DNA of 64,000 bases from Coniochaeta sp. PMI_546 (lineage: Eukaryota; Ascomycota; Sordariomycetes; Coniochaetales; Coniochaetaceae): assembly GCA_021432605.1 (NCBI GenBank), contig MU271150.1, forward strand, positions 744,001-808,000. The letters are read 5' to 3'. A program made the translations under genes and the position numbers. Shown one piece after another: positions 44,324 through 56,002 of this stretch. Numbering within the stretch: the stretch's first letter is position 1; every line of letters starts with the position of its first letter. Below the pieces are notes generated by a model. That model was given only the letters and a program-made list of their open reading frames with translations, searched no databases and was not told where the DNA came from.

Positions 44324-44970
44324 TTATGACGCCTCGAAAATCATCTCGATCTCGGTCTCCGTAACGCATTTCACCTTGAACCCCATTTTTTCGTACAACA
44401 TCTTTGCGCCCGGGTTGGCTGTAAGGGCCGTGACAACCAGAAAGAAGTCTCTCCTCCGAGCCTCAGCCTGCTCACGAGCAAATTGCTTGGCAGTAGCCAT
44501 AACGGCAGAAGCGACACCTTTCCGACGGGCTTCTGTCAGCGTGAAGACGGCGGTTACGTGCCAAGCCATCGGCCCAGAATGTGCTGGCTGCTCATTGCCC
44601 TCGAAAGCGAAAAGCGTGAGGGACGACAATACCCGCTTCGCAGAGCCATCTTGCTGCGTCGCGACGAACGTTGTTGCTCTCGGGTTTGTGAGTCGCGATA
44701 GCCAGGCATCGTCGCCAAATGCCGACCACTGTGCGTGAGTCGAAGTGAATGCTGTGCAGTTGGCGGTGAGACGGTTAGGCAAGCACAGCATCAACTGCAG
44801 GTTCGATATGTGCTTCTCGTTCGATCCAAACGACAAGCATACAAAAGAATACATAAACACTTACCCTCGGGGTTGAGCTGCAGTGCCAATAACCGGAAGG
44901 GCTTGTATGAGTCTAGATAGAACTGAATGCCTTCGTCGTCAGGACGGATGATATCGACTGTGTACTCCAT
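44324..44970 (-). CDS. GNAT-family N-acetyltransferase
   Basis: Two exons, 44970-44865 and 44751-44324, with a 113-bp intron, giving 177 residues. The first exon encodes MEYTVDIIRPDDEGIQFYLD, an N-terminal strand/helix expected for the fold. Motif A is TAVFTLTEARRKGVASAVM with the acetyl-CoA pyrophosphate loop R-R-K-G-V-A. The C-terminal part LVVTALTANPGAKMLYEKMG with GFKVKC is motif B. The whole fits a single GNAT domain. Substrate is unknown; an upstream in-frame start in the intron would lack the first strand, which supports the two-exon model. Confidence 0.85.
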
Positions 44971-47281
44971 GACTGAAACGTCTCTGTTCCGTCACCAAGG
45001 CTGAATGCAGGTGAGAATCCTGCGGTATGCACTGACGGCAGTCGTAACGACCAACGGCGTGTCAAAACTGAGCCGATATAGCTGTTGTTGGTTCGAAGTC
45101 GGCCATCTGACACAGATGCGACTGCGAGCCGCCGATGAGGAGCACCGTTATATATACAGCGAAACCCGACATAAGGTATCACTTCAGAATCATAGGTAGG
45201 TGATTCACAGTGTAGTGAGTCAGTCCGTTCTTAGTGAGTTCGAGTTTAGGAGGTCGACATTGTACTTGCAGATTTAGTGAATGTTTTGCTGTCGGGGACG
45301 CCATTTTTGGCTAGCTACGACCCGCTGATTTCAGCACCCTTGGCCAGCCGATCGCAATGTACCCTTCGAAGTCCATTTTGCATACCAAGGACACCGGTGT
45401 ATGTACCGTATACACTAAACTCAACAAACTGATCCTTTGAGCTAATGCAGAAACCCTTACTAGCGCAGTCTAGGCAGGGCAAGCGAGCCAGTGGGAGGCC
45501 AGTGGAATCAGCCAAGGACAACCCGACAGACGTCAATCTAGCCAACCAGGGGCCAGATATCTTGCCCAAGGCGCTCATTAGTACTATCGAACGCCGCCAC
45601 TTCAGTCGCATTAGCTCAAAGGATCAGCTTGTTGAGTTTATACGGTAGCAATTTCACCGCTTCAAAAGATTGCCCCAAGCTAGGGTCAAACACCAGAATC
45701 CGGGAACTGGGCAGTAGATTAAGAAGACGTCCTATCCCATTGTGCCTCCATCTTGAAGAATGATCCAGACGGCACTGTTGCGACGTAGATTGTACATTGT
45801 CTAGCTCTCCAGAGTACTCGGCTCGATTTCAATTTCTCCCTCCCAGTCAACGCGCCTGATAGTCATTGACATATTATTCTCGAAAAGTCCTAGAGTCAGG
45901 CGCCCGCATCTCGTCGGTGTCTTTCCGAACAACTGTCGCACGTTATGATCCCATGTTGCCGCTGGAATCTGCCCTGCCAATTCTCTTAGACCCCACGCTC
46001 AATTCCCCATGGTTTACTTGGCTGGTCGGCAAAGCACTCTAGCGATCGGCAGAAGGGTATAGGGCAGTCATAAAAACAAACGGCAAATTAAAGCTACTAT
46101 AGATTTCGGCCGATAGAGGCTGGGGGAGGTAAGGTAGACATACTACCGTAACGCGTATGTGAGTTCAGAAATTTTATCATCATCACTCTCGAACCAGGAC
46201 CGACAAAACAATGCGCCTGCCCTTCAAGTGGGAGCAGGCAATCAGTAAGTTTGATCATGACCAACGCTTCATGAACGAGAAACAAGATGATCTTGTAACG
46301 ACCTAATCTTTAGATAGATTCGGTGACCCTCCCAGCGATGCGGGAAAATTCATGTCGAAAGGTGCGGAGAGAGAGGACGCGGACTTTATAGCTCAAATTT
46401 TTCGTCTGACACATGACAGTGGCGCGCCAAAAGTCACGAGCAAGAAACTCTACAATTCGATTATGTACGGTTGCGAGCCAAAGTAAAATCACAATGTCAG
46501 GTATTTGTGGCGTAACCCCACATGAGCATAACTTTGCACAAGCAAGCAGACTGACCCTGACACCCTTAGCGCATTGACCTGGCAGGGCCAATTCAGTTAC
46601 CCATCATACATAGTACGAGTTTCCGAAATTGAAAGGCTGGATGTCCAATGCACAGGATACAAAGGCGCGGCGGGCATTTGAAGTACCTGTAATGATCGAG
46701 AAACTGCGGGCATGTTGTCGTGGGGAGAGGTAGGGGTCGCCCTGAACCAGGACGCTGGCGCAACCCCACACGTGTCCAGATTTGGAGCAATCAGAAAACG
46801 GCCTGCTCGACAGCAACACAGGTAGCTTTCAGCTTGCAGGGGCGGCAACAGATGGGATGACAGATCTGACAAGGGGACAGAGCCCCCACAGTTTGCCGAA
46901 ACGAAGGCGCTAATAAAACGCAGGGGTCATGCTGCCCTGGTCAGCGACTGTTGGCCTGTTGGCCCAAGCCTCTCCCACTCTGAACCTAAAAAAGAACAGG
47001 GGTCCCTATTCGGCGCAGCAGAGGAACCTGGTGTAAGAGGCCTGTTGAAGTAGCGTATCGTGACATGTTGAGATCAGCTGCGGCTGCGACCTGATGCAAC
47101 GGGGGGCCAAGCGCAGCCTGAGGTCTGGCCAACAGCGACCACAGCCTCGCCATTGCGATGACCTTCTTAAGGATGCCTGGAGCCAGCCATTCTTGGGACC
47201 ATTCTTCCATCGCACTCTCAACCCATGTTTAGGTAGAGTTGTTGCTGACCCAATCAGTTTCACACCTGTCAAACCAGAGCA
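44971..47281. other. Gene-poor region with a MITE
   Basis: About 2.3 kb without a supported gene. It carries the 240-bp inverted-repeat element listed separately. The remaining open frames (up to about 98 codons) have no family features. Composition is more AT-rich around 46080-46330 than in the flanking genes. The last part is the promoter of the CorA-like gene. Confidence 0.5.
45406..45645. mobile_element. MITE-like element with about 40-bp terminal inverted repeats and TA flanks
   Basis: The left end (45406-45448) and right end (45645-45608, read in reverse complement) share CCGTATA, then AAACTCAACAA, one mismatch (A/G), then CTGATCCTTTGAGCTAATGC. The left arm carries four extra bases (CACT or equivalent) after CCGTATA. 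Both ends are flanked by TA (45404-45405 and 45646-45647), as expected of a target-site duplication from Tc1/mariner/pogo-type (Fot1-like) transposases. The 240-bp length and the absence of a long open frame mark it as a non-autonomous miniature element. The superfamily is inferred from the TA flank alone. The arms are about 95 percent alike, suggesting a fairly recent insertion. Confidence 0.8.
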
Positions 47282-49073
47282 ATGTCGGAGCCTCCTCGTC
47301 AGCGCAATGTTCGTGGACTTGAGAAGAAGTTCCATGACTTTGATGAGCCGGACGTCTATAAGGCAGTATGTGAAGGGGCCAAGAGACCCGAAGCACAGAA
47401 CTTCGTCGTCTTGTTCGGACCACATCATGCTAAGGTAGCCGTTGATCTCGGGCCGGACGACTTCAAAGACCTCTTTTTCTGGAAAGATGACAAGTATCCC
47501 GTCCGCTGGATCAATTTTTGGAATACAACGCCACAAGGCCACGCGATTAACAACATCGGAGATAAGTACGGTTTCACTCGACGCCTACGTGCTTCTATCG
47601 TCGACTGGGACAAGTTCAGACAGGACAACAAAAAAACTGATACCGAGAAAAGCGAGCTGAAGGAACAATTGAGACTCGCGAAGGAGCAAGGGAAGCCTCA
47701 CGCCGAAAAGATGGATCTAGAATCAGGCCTCGGCGAAAGGATTGCAGAGCCGTCGGACAAGGAACCCGAAGACAACAGGCTTGCCGTATCTTTAGCAAGT
47801 CAAAACTTCAGAGTACTACAGAGCTCACTGAACTACACCACGACTGACTACGGTACCCACTGTAAGTCGGCGCAACGACTTGCGCACCAAGACCTACTAA
47901 CATTGTCTCTTAGTCTTTTGTTTTGGTGCAAATTGGCTTCACGTGCGGCCAAAGGTCAAAAATGTACGAGATTCCCGACTGGTTCCTCCGCGGCACTGGT
48001 CATGGCTGGCGCTTTGCGCAGATGACAACAAGGTCACAAACACTGTGATCTCTATTCATGAGGCTCCAAACTACGACGTACCACCTAAGGGAGCGGATGA
48101 GGCGACGTGGCAGGCAAAGGAACTCTTAGAAATCCGGAGAAACACGATCGCAGTGTTGGAGCAGCTTTCGTACAGAGGTGTCGAGAAATACGATGGGGAT
48201 ATATTCCAGTTGAAGGCCATTCGTGAAGCTGAGAAGAAAGACAGCTCGACACGCTCGCCGACCATGATTGCTCCAGACAAGATCATCGAGACGGCCGCCA
48301 GCAATCTGTTCTACTATCTTTTCGAAGACTACCAGGCCGCCATGCCCGTGCTCAATGATTCGGGCCACATGATCAAAGACCTTACAAATCGGGTCTTATC
48401 GAGCGCAAAGAAGGGAGACAACTCGGACACTGCTGATGTGATTCCGAAACTACACAAACTCGGCCGAGACCTGCGGCAGCTACAGCATCTTTTTGAGAGT
48501 TATAAGAATCTTTTCGAATCCATACTCAAACCGCCAGAACTCGAGGACGCCCGAATTGTCAAGCTGGAAGGACAAGCGCGGGATCGATTCAACCGGTTGA
48601 AAGACCGACTACAGCTGCTCATGCTGAACACGATTGGGGAGTACATAGACGAGAAGAAGGAGTTATCTACTACAGTAAGTCTCTCTTCGCATCATTGCCA
48701 CGCCGTCAATCTGGGTAATATTAACGACGTTCTCGCTCAGTACTTCAACCTCACCGCACAAAAGGACTCGCAAGCAACGGCGCGGCTGACTCGTAGCGCA
48801 ACGCTGCTGGCTAAACTGAGCGTTTTCTTCCTTCCCATCAGCTTCATCACCAGCTACTTCTCGGTCCAGATCACGGAGCTCAACAACGCGTATACGGCCA
48901 AGACATATTGGTACACCTTTGCCGTCGTTGCGACGGTCTCTTTTATAAGTCTCTTCTTCTTTAGTAAGCTGCTAATGTTCGTCATTGACACGTTGGACGA
49001 GGTCGCGGACGTACTCAGCCGGAAAGTTGGCAAGACATTTGGGAGGAATAGGAAGCATGAGAAAGAGGAATGA
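47282..49073 (+). CDS. CorA-like fungal membrane protein (Mg-transporter fold without GMN)
   Basis: Three exons: 47282-47861, 47914-48674 and 48741-49073, giving 557 residues. A large cytosolic N-terminal region (QNFVVLFGPHHAKVAVDLGP; FCFGANWLHVRPKV) leads into a long helical stalk (KAIREAEKKD to RLKDRLQLLMLNTIGEY). Two closely spaced transmembrane helices follow: LSVFFLPISFITSYFSVQI and TYWYTFAVVATVSFISLFFF. This is the CorA/Alr/Mrs2 layout, but the GMN ion-selectivity motif after the first helix is absent (the position reads YFSVQI). Many such fungal CorA-like proteins exist and their transport activity is unproven. The second intron is 66 bp, in frame and stop-free, so intron retention would add 22 residues (see findings). 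Confidence 0.83.
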
Positions 49074-49748
49074 GTGATAGGAACGGTTGAGTTGTAATGA
49101 AGACAGTAAACGAACCGGAGTCAGGCGTTATTGCATAGCCAGGACTGAACAGGAAACCCAGTTCAGACTTGTAGAGGAAGCCCATGTCCGCTAGGCAAAG
49201 CTCGACTTGTTAATAACGTAAGGCTTCTGCACTCCTACAAAACGGAGGCAGCTATTGCCAATTCACCCATCCGGTAGCATAAGTCGATCTGCAACGTTGA
49301 AGATCGAACTTGTGCCTCTGATATCGCCTCATTGAGTCTCCGGTGTAGGAGGCTGGAAGACACAGACACACTTCGTCAATAGCCCATGATATTTTTTGCT
49401 GTTGGCAGAACACGAGACAACATGGCCCGAAGGCGGAGGTACAGTTCCATGAAGGACCAGACGGACAATATCACAGACCGTTAGAAAGACGGGCAATTAC
49501 TTGACCAAGAAACCATGACATGCCCGAACCAACAGACATCAGCACATCTCTTGTAATACAGTCATGTTTCTCATACCACTTCCTGACAGAGAGCTCATCA
49601 GTCATCCCTCATGATACAACTCATCTAGACTCATAACAGCGCACAACACTAAAGAGCAGTTTGACATCACACCAGGCTACCACGGGTATTTGCGCCATCG
49701 TGATAAACTAACATCATCACAAACACGCCTCATCATCAACATACATCC
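49074..49748. other. Convergent intergenic region
   Basis: About 675 bp lie between the 3' ends of the CorA-like gene (+) and the cysteine-rich surface protein (-). No gene is seen. Confidence 0.5.
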
Positions 49749-50567
49749 TTACAACCCATTCATGATTCCCAAACCAACCCCCGCAGCAACCATCATACCG
49801 ACCCCGCAGCCCGTCTGTCTAGCCGCAAGGTTCCCCGTCCCGGTTCCAATGATAAAACCGCCGGTCGTCACACCCGCCGCATTGCACATCCCGCTCTGCA
49901 GCCCGCCACAGGCCACACTACTCAAGCTTGAGCATATACTCGTCGCACTCGCCGTCGGAAGGGTGACACCGGCCTGTCCGCCACCCACCACCGTCGTTCC
50001 CCCCGGACCAGGCACGACAACCGTGACGCCCACCCCGCCGCCTCCGCCGACACCTTCCAAGCGAGATGTACAGGAGTCGTAGTTGGCGCCGCACTGGCTG
50101 ACGGCGCTGGAGCAAGCGCCCGGGTCGGCGAAGGAGGTCGGGGCATAGGGGAAGGAGAAGTAGGCGTTTGGTACGTAGGAGACGGTTGTGGATGGGGGTA
50201 CGAAGGTTGAGGGGGCTGTGCCTGTGCAGACCGCGCTAGATTACCGAGAGTGATGGTTAGCACGTCGGACAGCAGGTGCCTCATGTCGAGAAGAAAAAAC
50301 GGAAAGAGCAAAAGCTTACTTTGCCGGACAGCAAGCAGGGTTATTGCTTGCGTCGAGACGACATACTTGGCCGTTGGCACAGCAGATGTTGGCGAAGGCT
50401 GCGCCTTGGCTGGCGCACGAGTAGAAGTTTGTTAGACAACCTTGTTGCTGGCGTCTTGCGAGAGGATGTGCCGTTTCGGCTGGTTGGAAGGGGAGTTGGG
50501 AGGCGGAGGCCAGTGATGACAGGGCGAGGAGGAAGAGGAATGAGGTTCGCTGTTTCCTTGGCTTCAT
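49749..50567 (-). CDS. Secreted cysteine-rich protein, probably GPI-anchored
   Basis: Two exons, 50567-50320 and 50235-49749, giving 244 residues. The signal peptide MKPRKQRTSFLFLLALSSLA is followed by LARRQQQ, a KR/RR-type processing site. A first cysteine module reads GCLTNFYSCASQGAA, ICCANGQVCRL and PACCPA. A second reads CTGTAPSTF, GACSSAVSQCGANYDSCTSR. A glycine-rich run follows, then a third Cys group (SICSSLSSVACGG), and a hydrophobic tail (GVGMMVAAGVGLGIMNGL) consistent with GPI addition. The 84-bp intron has a GTAAGC donor and a perfect GCTAAC branch site. I know this as a general type of fungal wall protein, not as a named family. Confidence 0.82.
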
Positions 50568-52649
50568 TGTGCTGTCTCGGGCAGCGATCTTCAGACTGCT
50601 ATCTTTCATTCCAATGCCAGCTTCGATCGTGATCGTTAATTCGCCCAATGGACAAATATAAAGCTCGGAGTGTCTGATTCCCAATGCTGTCCGATTTTTG
50701 GATATGGACGGATAGGGAAATCTTGTTATTTGAGTGTTGAACTCCACGAGTTACTTTCTGTCGCACAGGAAGTTGGGATGAGGGTTTGCGAGCTACTGTT
50801 CGACCAAAGGACTACTGTCCAGTTAGGATGAGGCCAAGATATGCATGACAACATGCACCTACAACAATCAGGATTTCGACTTCAATCAATAGGTTTGCTA
50901 AGCTTTGACAGCCGCCAACCAATTCGTCTCGCTGCAAATCTGCAATATAATCCTCTCAATTTTTCAGTATGAGTTGTATGCCGACTGATGTCACCCAGCT
51001 TCGACAGCACTACCCACACTGGACATATCCCAACTGGTAAACCTCCAGTCGGCACAGCAACCCTGCGGACAGGGCCGTTATTCTAGCCCTATGGCGTTAG
51101 TGAACACAGCGGCAGAGCGGGTAAGGTACACTTGGCCTTAAAGGGAGCACGAGCCATCTGGTTGAGTGCGGGGGATCCCCCTCATCTCCGCCCACTCCAT
51201 TTTCCATCTCCAACTCCGGCCAGCCATCATAAACTCCTTGTCATTCCCATGGTCGGATGTCTCATTGCCTCGCAAGTGTCGTGGTAGATGTTTGGTTCTT
51301 TATACATGGTAACTTGTTGCCGCCAAGAGAAGTTGTGCGGATGGGTGAGGAGCAGACAGGGTCAGTTAGTATCAAACCCAGCACCACTCCAAGTACCATC
51401 GCATTCAGATCTAAGGTGATCCAAAATGCAATGTCCCGCCTTGCCAGCATGTTCCACACAGCCTATTTAAACGGCTATCAGCTGCCTTGTTCCGAGCTTA
51501 CTTTGCATACCTCTGCGATGCTCCGAGTTCCTGTGGGCCTGCATTGATCACGGCCGCCGTCCGTCTCTCCAACCTGCCATGGCCGCCAGGACGAGCGATT
51601 GCGGGAGTCTCCTCTCTTCAACTCCTCCACATGCCAGCGGAGCAATCTCATGTCCATCCTTACAATCTCTGGGATACCATCGCGCCAGCTGCGTCTTGGC
51701 CCAGTAGCACTGCGGCGTTACACTGCCCTACCCAACTGTTTGGATTGGCCTTGTCAACATCGTGGCACCTGCACTGCAACGAGCTCGAACTCTTCAGTTC
51801 TTGCTTAAACCACCCTCTTTGGCCGAGACAGGGTATGATATTGTGCTGGAATGGGCCACCCTAGACTCTGTACTGTGCATCCTTGTGGTTCAATCAATCA
51901 TCAGAGCCGTCTCCCTTGCCCAACTTTATGAGGGTTCACCCCACTACAAGCATCAATCTTACCGCTTCGCCGATGATCCCATGATATTGGCAGAACTATC
52001 ATCATTCCACAACCAACCAAAGCTCGCAACTTTACGAAAGCTGCAAACGCACTTTGTGCTTCACAGCCCATGGATCTTGACGATAGTTAGTCATTCTTAG
52101 GAACATTGGGATGGTCGTTACCAGAGCTAGCGCATCATTTCTTATCACTTTTGCGGCTCAACGGTACATTCGCTTCACGGTGCCTTATAAGGCCTTGACG
52201 TAACGTTGCGCCTCAACGCGCCCACGGCCACCGATCCAGGAACTGCGCGACGACGTACCTGAGTGAATTGCAAGAGAGGCGCGCCACGGTCAACCATCCT
52301 GTCATCGTGCAGGCTTCAGCCAGGTCTGTGTCCATCATCGCCGGGGAGGCGTTGCAACCAGGTGGACCGACACCTTGGTGAACCAACCTGGTGTGGACCA
52401 AGCTCTCTGGGGTAATATTCACTGCATTGTCGCTCTGCACCTCACCGTCACCGGTCGTGTTATTGATCACCTCCCTTCATATACCCACCCCGGCAGAGTG
52501 TCAATTTGGAGATTGGGATGGTCATCCACGTGCTCCATTAAAAAGTTCATATATATCTTTGGGGTTGCTTCCGTCTTCGTCGTGGGACTGGCTTTTCTGC
52601 AACGGCGCTCTTCGTCACTGCTTCTCAACGCCGTCTAACGCTCAGGGGA
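50568..52649. promoter_or_regulatory. Long divergent intergenic region
   Basis: About 2.1 kb lie between two genes for secreted proteins, transcribed away from each other. Open frames of up to 140 codons (for example 51487-51864 and 52391-52813) have no family features and the last one overlaps the hexosaminidase start in another frame. I see no gene I can support. Confidence 0.45.
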
Positions 52650-54561
52650 ATGCTCATTGTCCCTGTCGGCACCATGTTCTCCCCGATTTCTTGCTCTCTC
52701 TTTGTGCTCTGTCTCGTCCTCAATCCTGTATCCGCACTATGGCCTGCCCCGCAGACATACACGAAGGGCAGTTCAACGCTGTATCTGCACCAGAACCTTC
52801 ATATAACTTATAATGGCGGATTTGTATGCTGGCCTCCCTCTCCCGAGAATGCCTGCCCCCCAGATGATACGGATACTGAGTATGTAATGGACCAACAGCT
52901 GCCTTATACATATGGTTTTGTGCCATTCAACCCATTTGACAGCAAGCAAATTGTGCAAGGTGGCGTGTCGAGAGCGCTGGGATGGATCTTCTCCAGCGAC
53001 TTCGTCCCGTGGCAGTTCCATAAGGATGGCGATCTCTCTGACTTCGAGCCGGATCTGTACAAGGGCCAGACGTGGGTCAAGAGTCTCCAAATCGTCCAGA
53101 CCGGCAAGGACAACTTCAAGCCAGTGGATGGTGCCGTTGACGAGTCGTATAACTTCACCCTGAGCGCAGATGGGGCGGCAAAGCTTACAGCTGTGTCGTC
53201 CACCGGTGTGCTCCGAGGCCTGGAAACCTTCTCACAGCTCTTCTACAAGCATTCCGAGGGACCGTTCTGGTATACCCCGTATGCGCCGATCTCCATCCAG
53301 GACTACCCGCGGTATCCCCATCGTGGTATTCTTCTGGACGTCGCGAGAAACTGGTACCCGGTCAAGGATATTCTCCGCACCATTGACGCCATGAGCTGGA
53401 GCAAACTCAACAAGATTCACATCCACATCACGGACTCGCAGTCTTGGCCTCTCGATATCCCAGCGATTCCCGAACTTTCGAAGAAGGGCGCATATCGGCC
53501 GGATCTGACCTATTCTCCAGCCGACATCAAGTTGATTCAGGAGTATGCCATTCACCGTGGTATTGAGCCCATCATCGAGATCGATATGCCTGGCCACATT
53601 GGATCGGTAGCCAAGTCACACCCAGAGCTGATCACTGCGTACGACGCATTTCCGTATTACTGGTGGTGCGCTGAGCCGCCATGCGGAGCTTTCAGGCTCA
53701 ACGACACTGCGGTAGATAAGTTCCTGGGCACTGTGTTTGACGACTTGTTCCCGCGACTTGCTCCCTACACATCCTACTTCCATACCGGCGGTGATGAGCT
53801 TAACGCCAATGACTCGATGCTTGATCCGGGTGTCAAGAGCAATTCGAGTGCGGTCCTGCAGCCACTGCTTCAGAAATTCATCGATAGCCAGCATGCTCGC
53901 GTGAGGAAGGCTGGCCTGACGCCTATGGTCTGGGAAGAAATTCCCATTGACTGGAATGTCACCCTCGGCAAAGACGTCGTTGTGCAGACTTGGCTCGGAG
54001 CTGCCTCTGTCAAGACCTTGACGAGCAAGGGCCAACAAGTCATTGACAGTGATTACACTTACTGGGTGAGTGTTTGACCGGACGAAAATCCCATTTCTGA
54101 GTATGCCCTAACTGTAACAGTATCTTGACTGCGGCCGAGGCGCATGGCTGAACTTCGATAATGGCGAGGCCTTCGACGCTTTCTACCCCTTCAGCGACTG
54201 GTGTGGACCGACCAAGAGCTGGGCGCTGATCTACCAGCATGACCCTGCAGCTAACCTGACTGCTGACGAGGCCAAGCTTGTCCTCGGCGGTGAGGTAGCC
54301 GTCTGGTCCGAGACGATCGACCCAGTGAACATGGATCAAATCATCTGGCCGCGAGCTAGCGCAGCCGGCGAGGTTCTGTGGTCGGGAAGACAAGACTTGT
54401 CTGGCCAGAACAGAAGCCAGATCGAGGCCGCGCCGCGGCTGAGCGAGCTTAGACAACTCATGGTTGCGCGCGGTGTGGGTGCGTCGCCTATCACCATGCT
54501 GTGGTGCACTGAAGCTGGCAACGGGACTGAGTGCTCGTACCCCATGAAGCCGGGTTATTAG
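52650..54561 (+). CDS. Secreted beta-N-acetylhexosaminidase (GH20)
   Basis: Two exons, 52650-54065 and 54121-54561, with a 55-bp intron, giving 618 residues. A signal peptide is visible whether the first ATG or the Met at residue 9 is used (FSPISCSLFVLCLVLNPVSA). The GH20b-like domain lies at about 30-185. The TIM barrel starts at YPHRGILLDVARNWYPVKDI, contains KLNKIHIHITDSQSWPLDIP and IEIDMPGHIGSVAKSHPEL, and has the catalytic pair in HTGGDELN (Asp382, Glu383). GGEVAVWSETIDPVNMDQII and the C-terminal WPRASAAGEVLWSGR complete the active site. The enzyme removes terminal GlcNAc/GalNAc from chitin oligomers and glycans and acts with chitinases in wall turnover and nutrition. Several NxS/T sites fit secretion. 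Confidence 0.95.
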
Positions 54562-56002
54562 ACGCCGCGTAGACTTTTTGTGCATATAGCTTCTCTTGCA
54601 TGGTACTGGCACATATACATAGCCTGGAGTCGCATAATTTTAAACCATAATTGTCACCAAGCAGGATTCAAGAACTTGCGGTGCCGTGTCACACAAGTGC
54701 AACAACGGAGAGACAGGAGACCCGGTCACGGTCCGCGGACAGCTTGCGTCGTCCGTCTCTCCGGCGGATGTGTTCCCCTTTCTATACTCCGCTTCCTTAA
54801 TGCTCCCTCCGGCACTATGCTCAGAGATTGAGTGCTTATTGTGTCCACTTTTGCACGTTGAGCAAGGGCTTGCATGCGATCATGAGCAGCAGACGGTCCA
54901 ATCACACTAGAGATGTTCGTGATACATACCACAGTAGAATGCGGGGAAGACTTGGCTTTTTCAAGATGGTGGTGTCTTCCAACACGTGAAAGTTTGAGAT
55001 GCATAAACTACTTGACTTACTAGCTGACGATGTTCTTCAACCTCAGATTGCGCCTGTCATCATAGCTAGAGAGAGACGAGATGAGATAAGCGACAGGTTC
55101 TGGACAGAAGCGTCTCTTGAAACAGAGCTGATTCTCTATCCCATGCTCGCTTCCACCCACGCCTGCCACGACGCCAACCGACAATGGATCTGCGGCACGA
55201 TACCACGTACAAATACCACGCCAAGCTCTCATCAGGAGATATTCCATGGCCGTTGCTTTCCCCGCGCCCGTTGGCCTCGGTACTGCCTAGTTGAGAACTA
55301 GGCTCTAGCGATTGAGCTGCTGCCGGCATGCGATGTTTCGATCACTACACGTGTCGCTAGCATTGAACCACTTACGTCTTGTCATCCACCCTTAGCCACA
55401 CCAGATACGAGGTACCTTTGCGCATTCAATCTACTCATAGCACGTACCAACTACGTTCTGCGGTATGGTCGATCTTCAGCACGAAGAACAAGGGGTGCTA
55501 ATATATACTGAGGCGGGACGACGGGACCGGACGTCACTTTCTCTGTCATGCTCCGCGGGTTCCTGTCAACTGTGGGGATCCTACTCATACCCCAGCGCGG
55601 CAACGCAAGCGGATACTTAATGGGACGATGCCGCTTTGTGGAACTGCACACTATCTTGTAACTCCTGGGCACTCATAGTCGTGTCATGTTTGTATCTTGT
55701 GCTCGATTGCGCTTGTCAGCTACAGCACTGTGACTCCCAGACATGGTCTAAGAAGGTGCTGGCGCCTCCAATCTCATGAGAAGGTCTCGTCACGATTAAC
55801 CCTTCATGAATACGTACTGGTTGACCAGCCCAAACACACCGTCGCAGGAGCTGGTCGTCTGGCCAGTGCTTCTGATACCCCTTTCCTACCTCCGCCTTTG
55901 ACCTGCAGCCTGCTCGCTTCTTGCTTCTTCTTTCTCTTCTTCTTTTAACTGAAGAGATTTAAGTTACTACTATTCTATCCTTTTGGTAACGCTCACGCCA
56001 AC
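54562..56002. other. Long intergenic region
   Basis: About 1.44 kb hold the 3' flank of the hexosaminidase gene and the promoter of the P450 gene. A strongly pyrimidine-rich tract (CTTCTTGCTTCTTCTTTCTC) lies 60-90 bases before the P450 ATG, typical of a transcription start region. No gene is supported. Confidence 0.5.

Noticed and set aside
52391-52813. 140-codon frame before the hexosaminidase
   Set aside because: It overlaps the GH20 start in another phase and has no family features, so it is taken as leader sequence.
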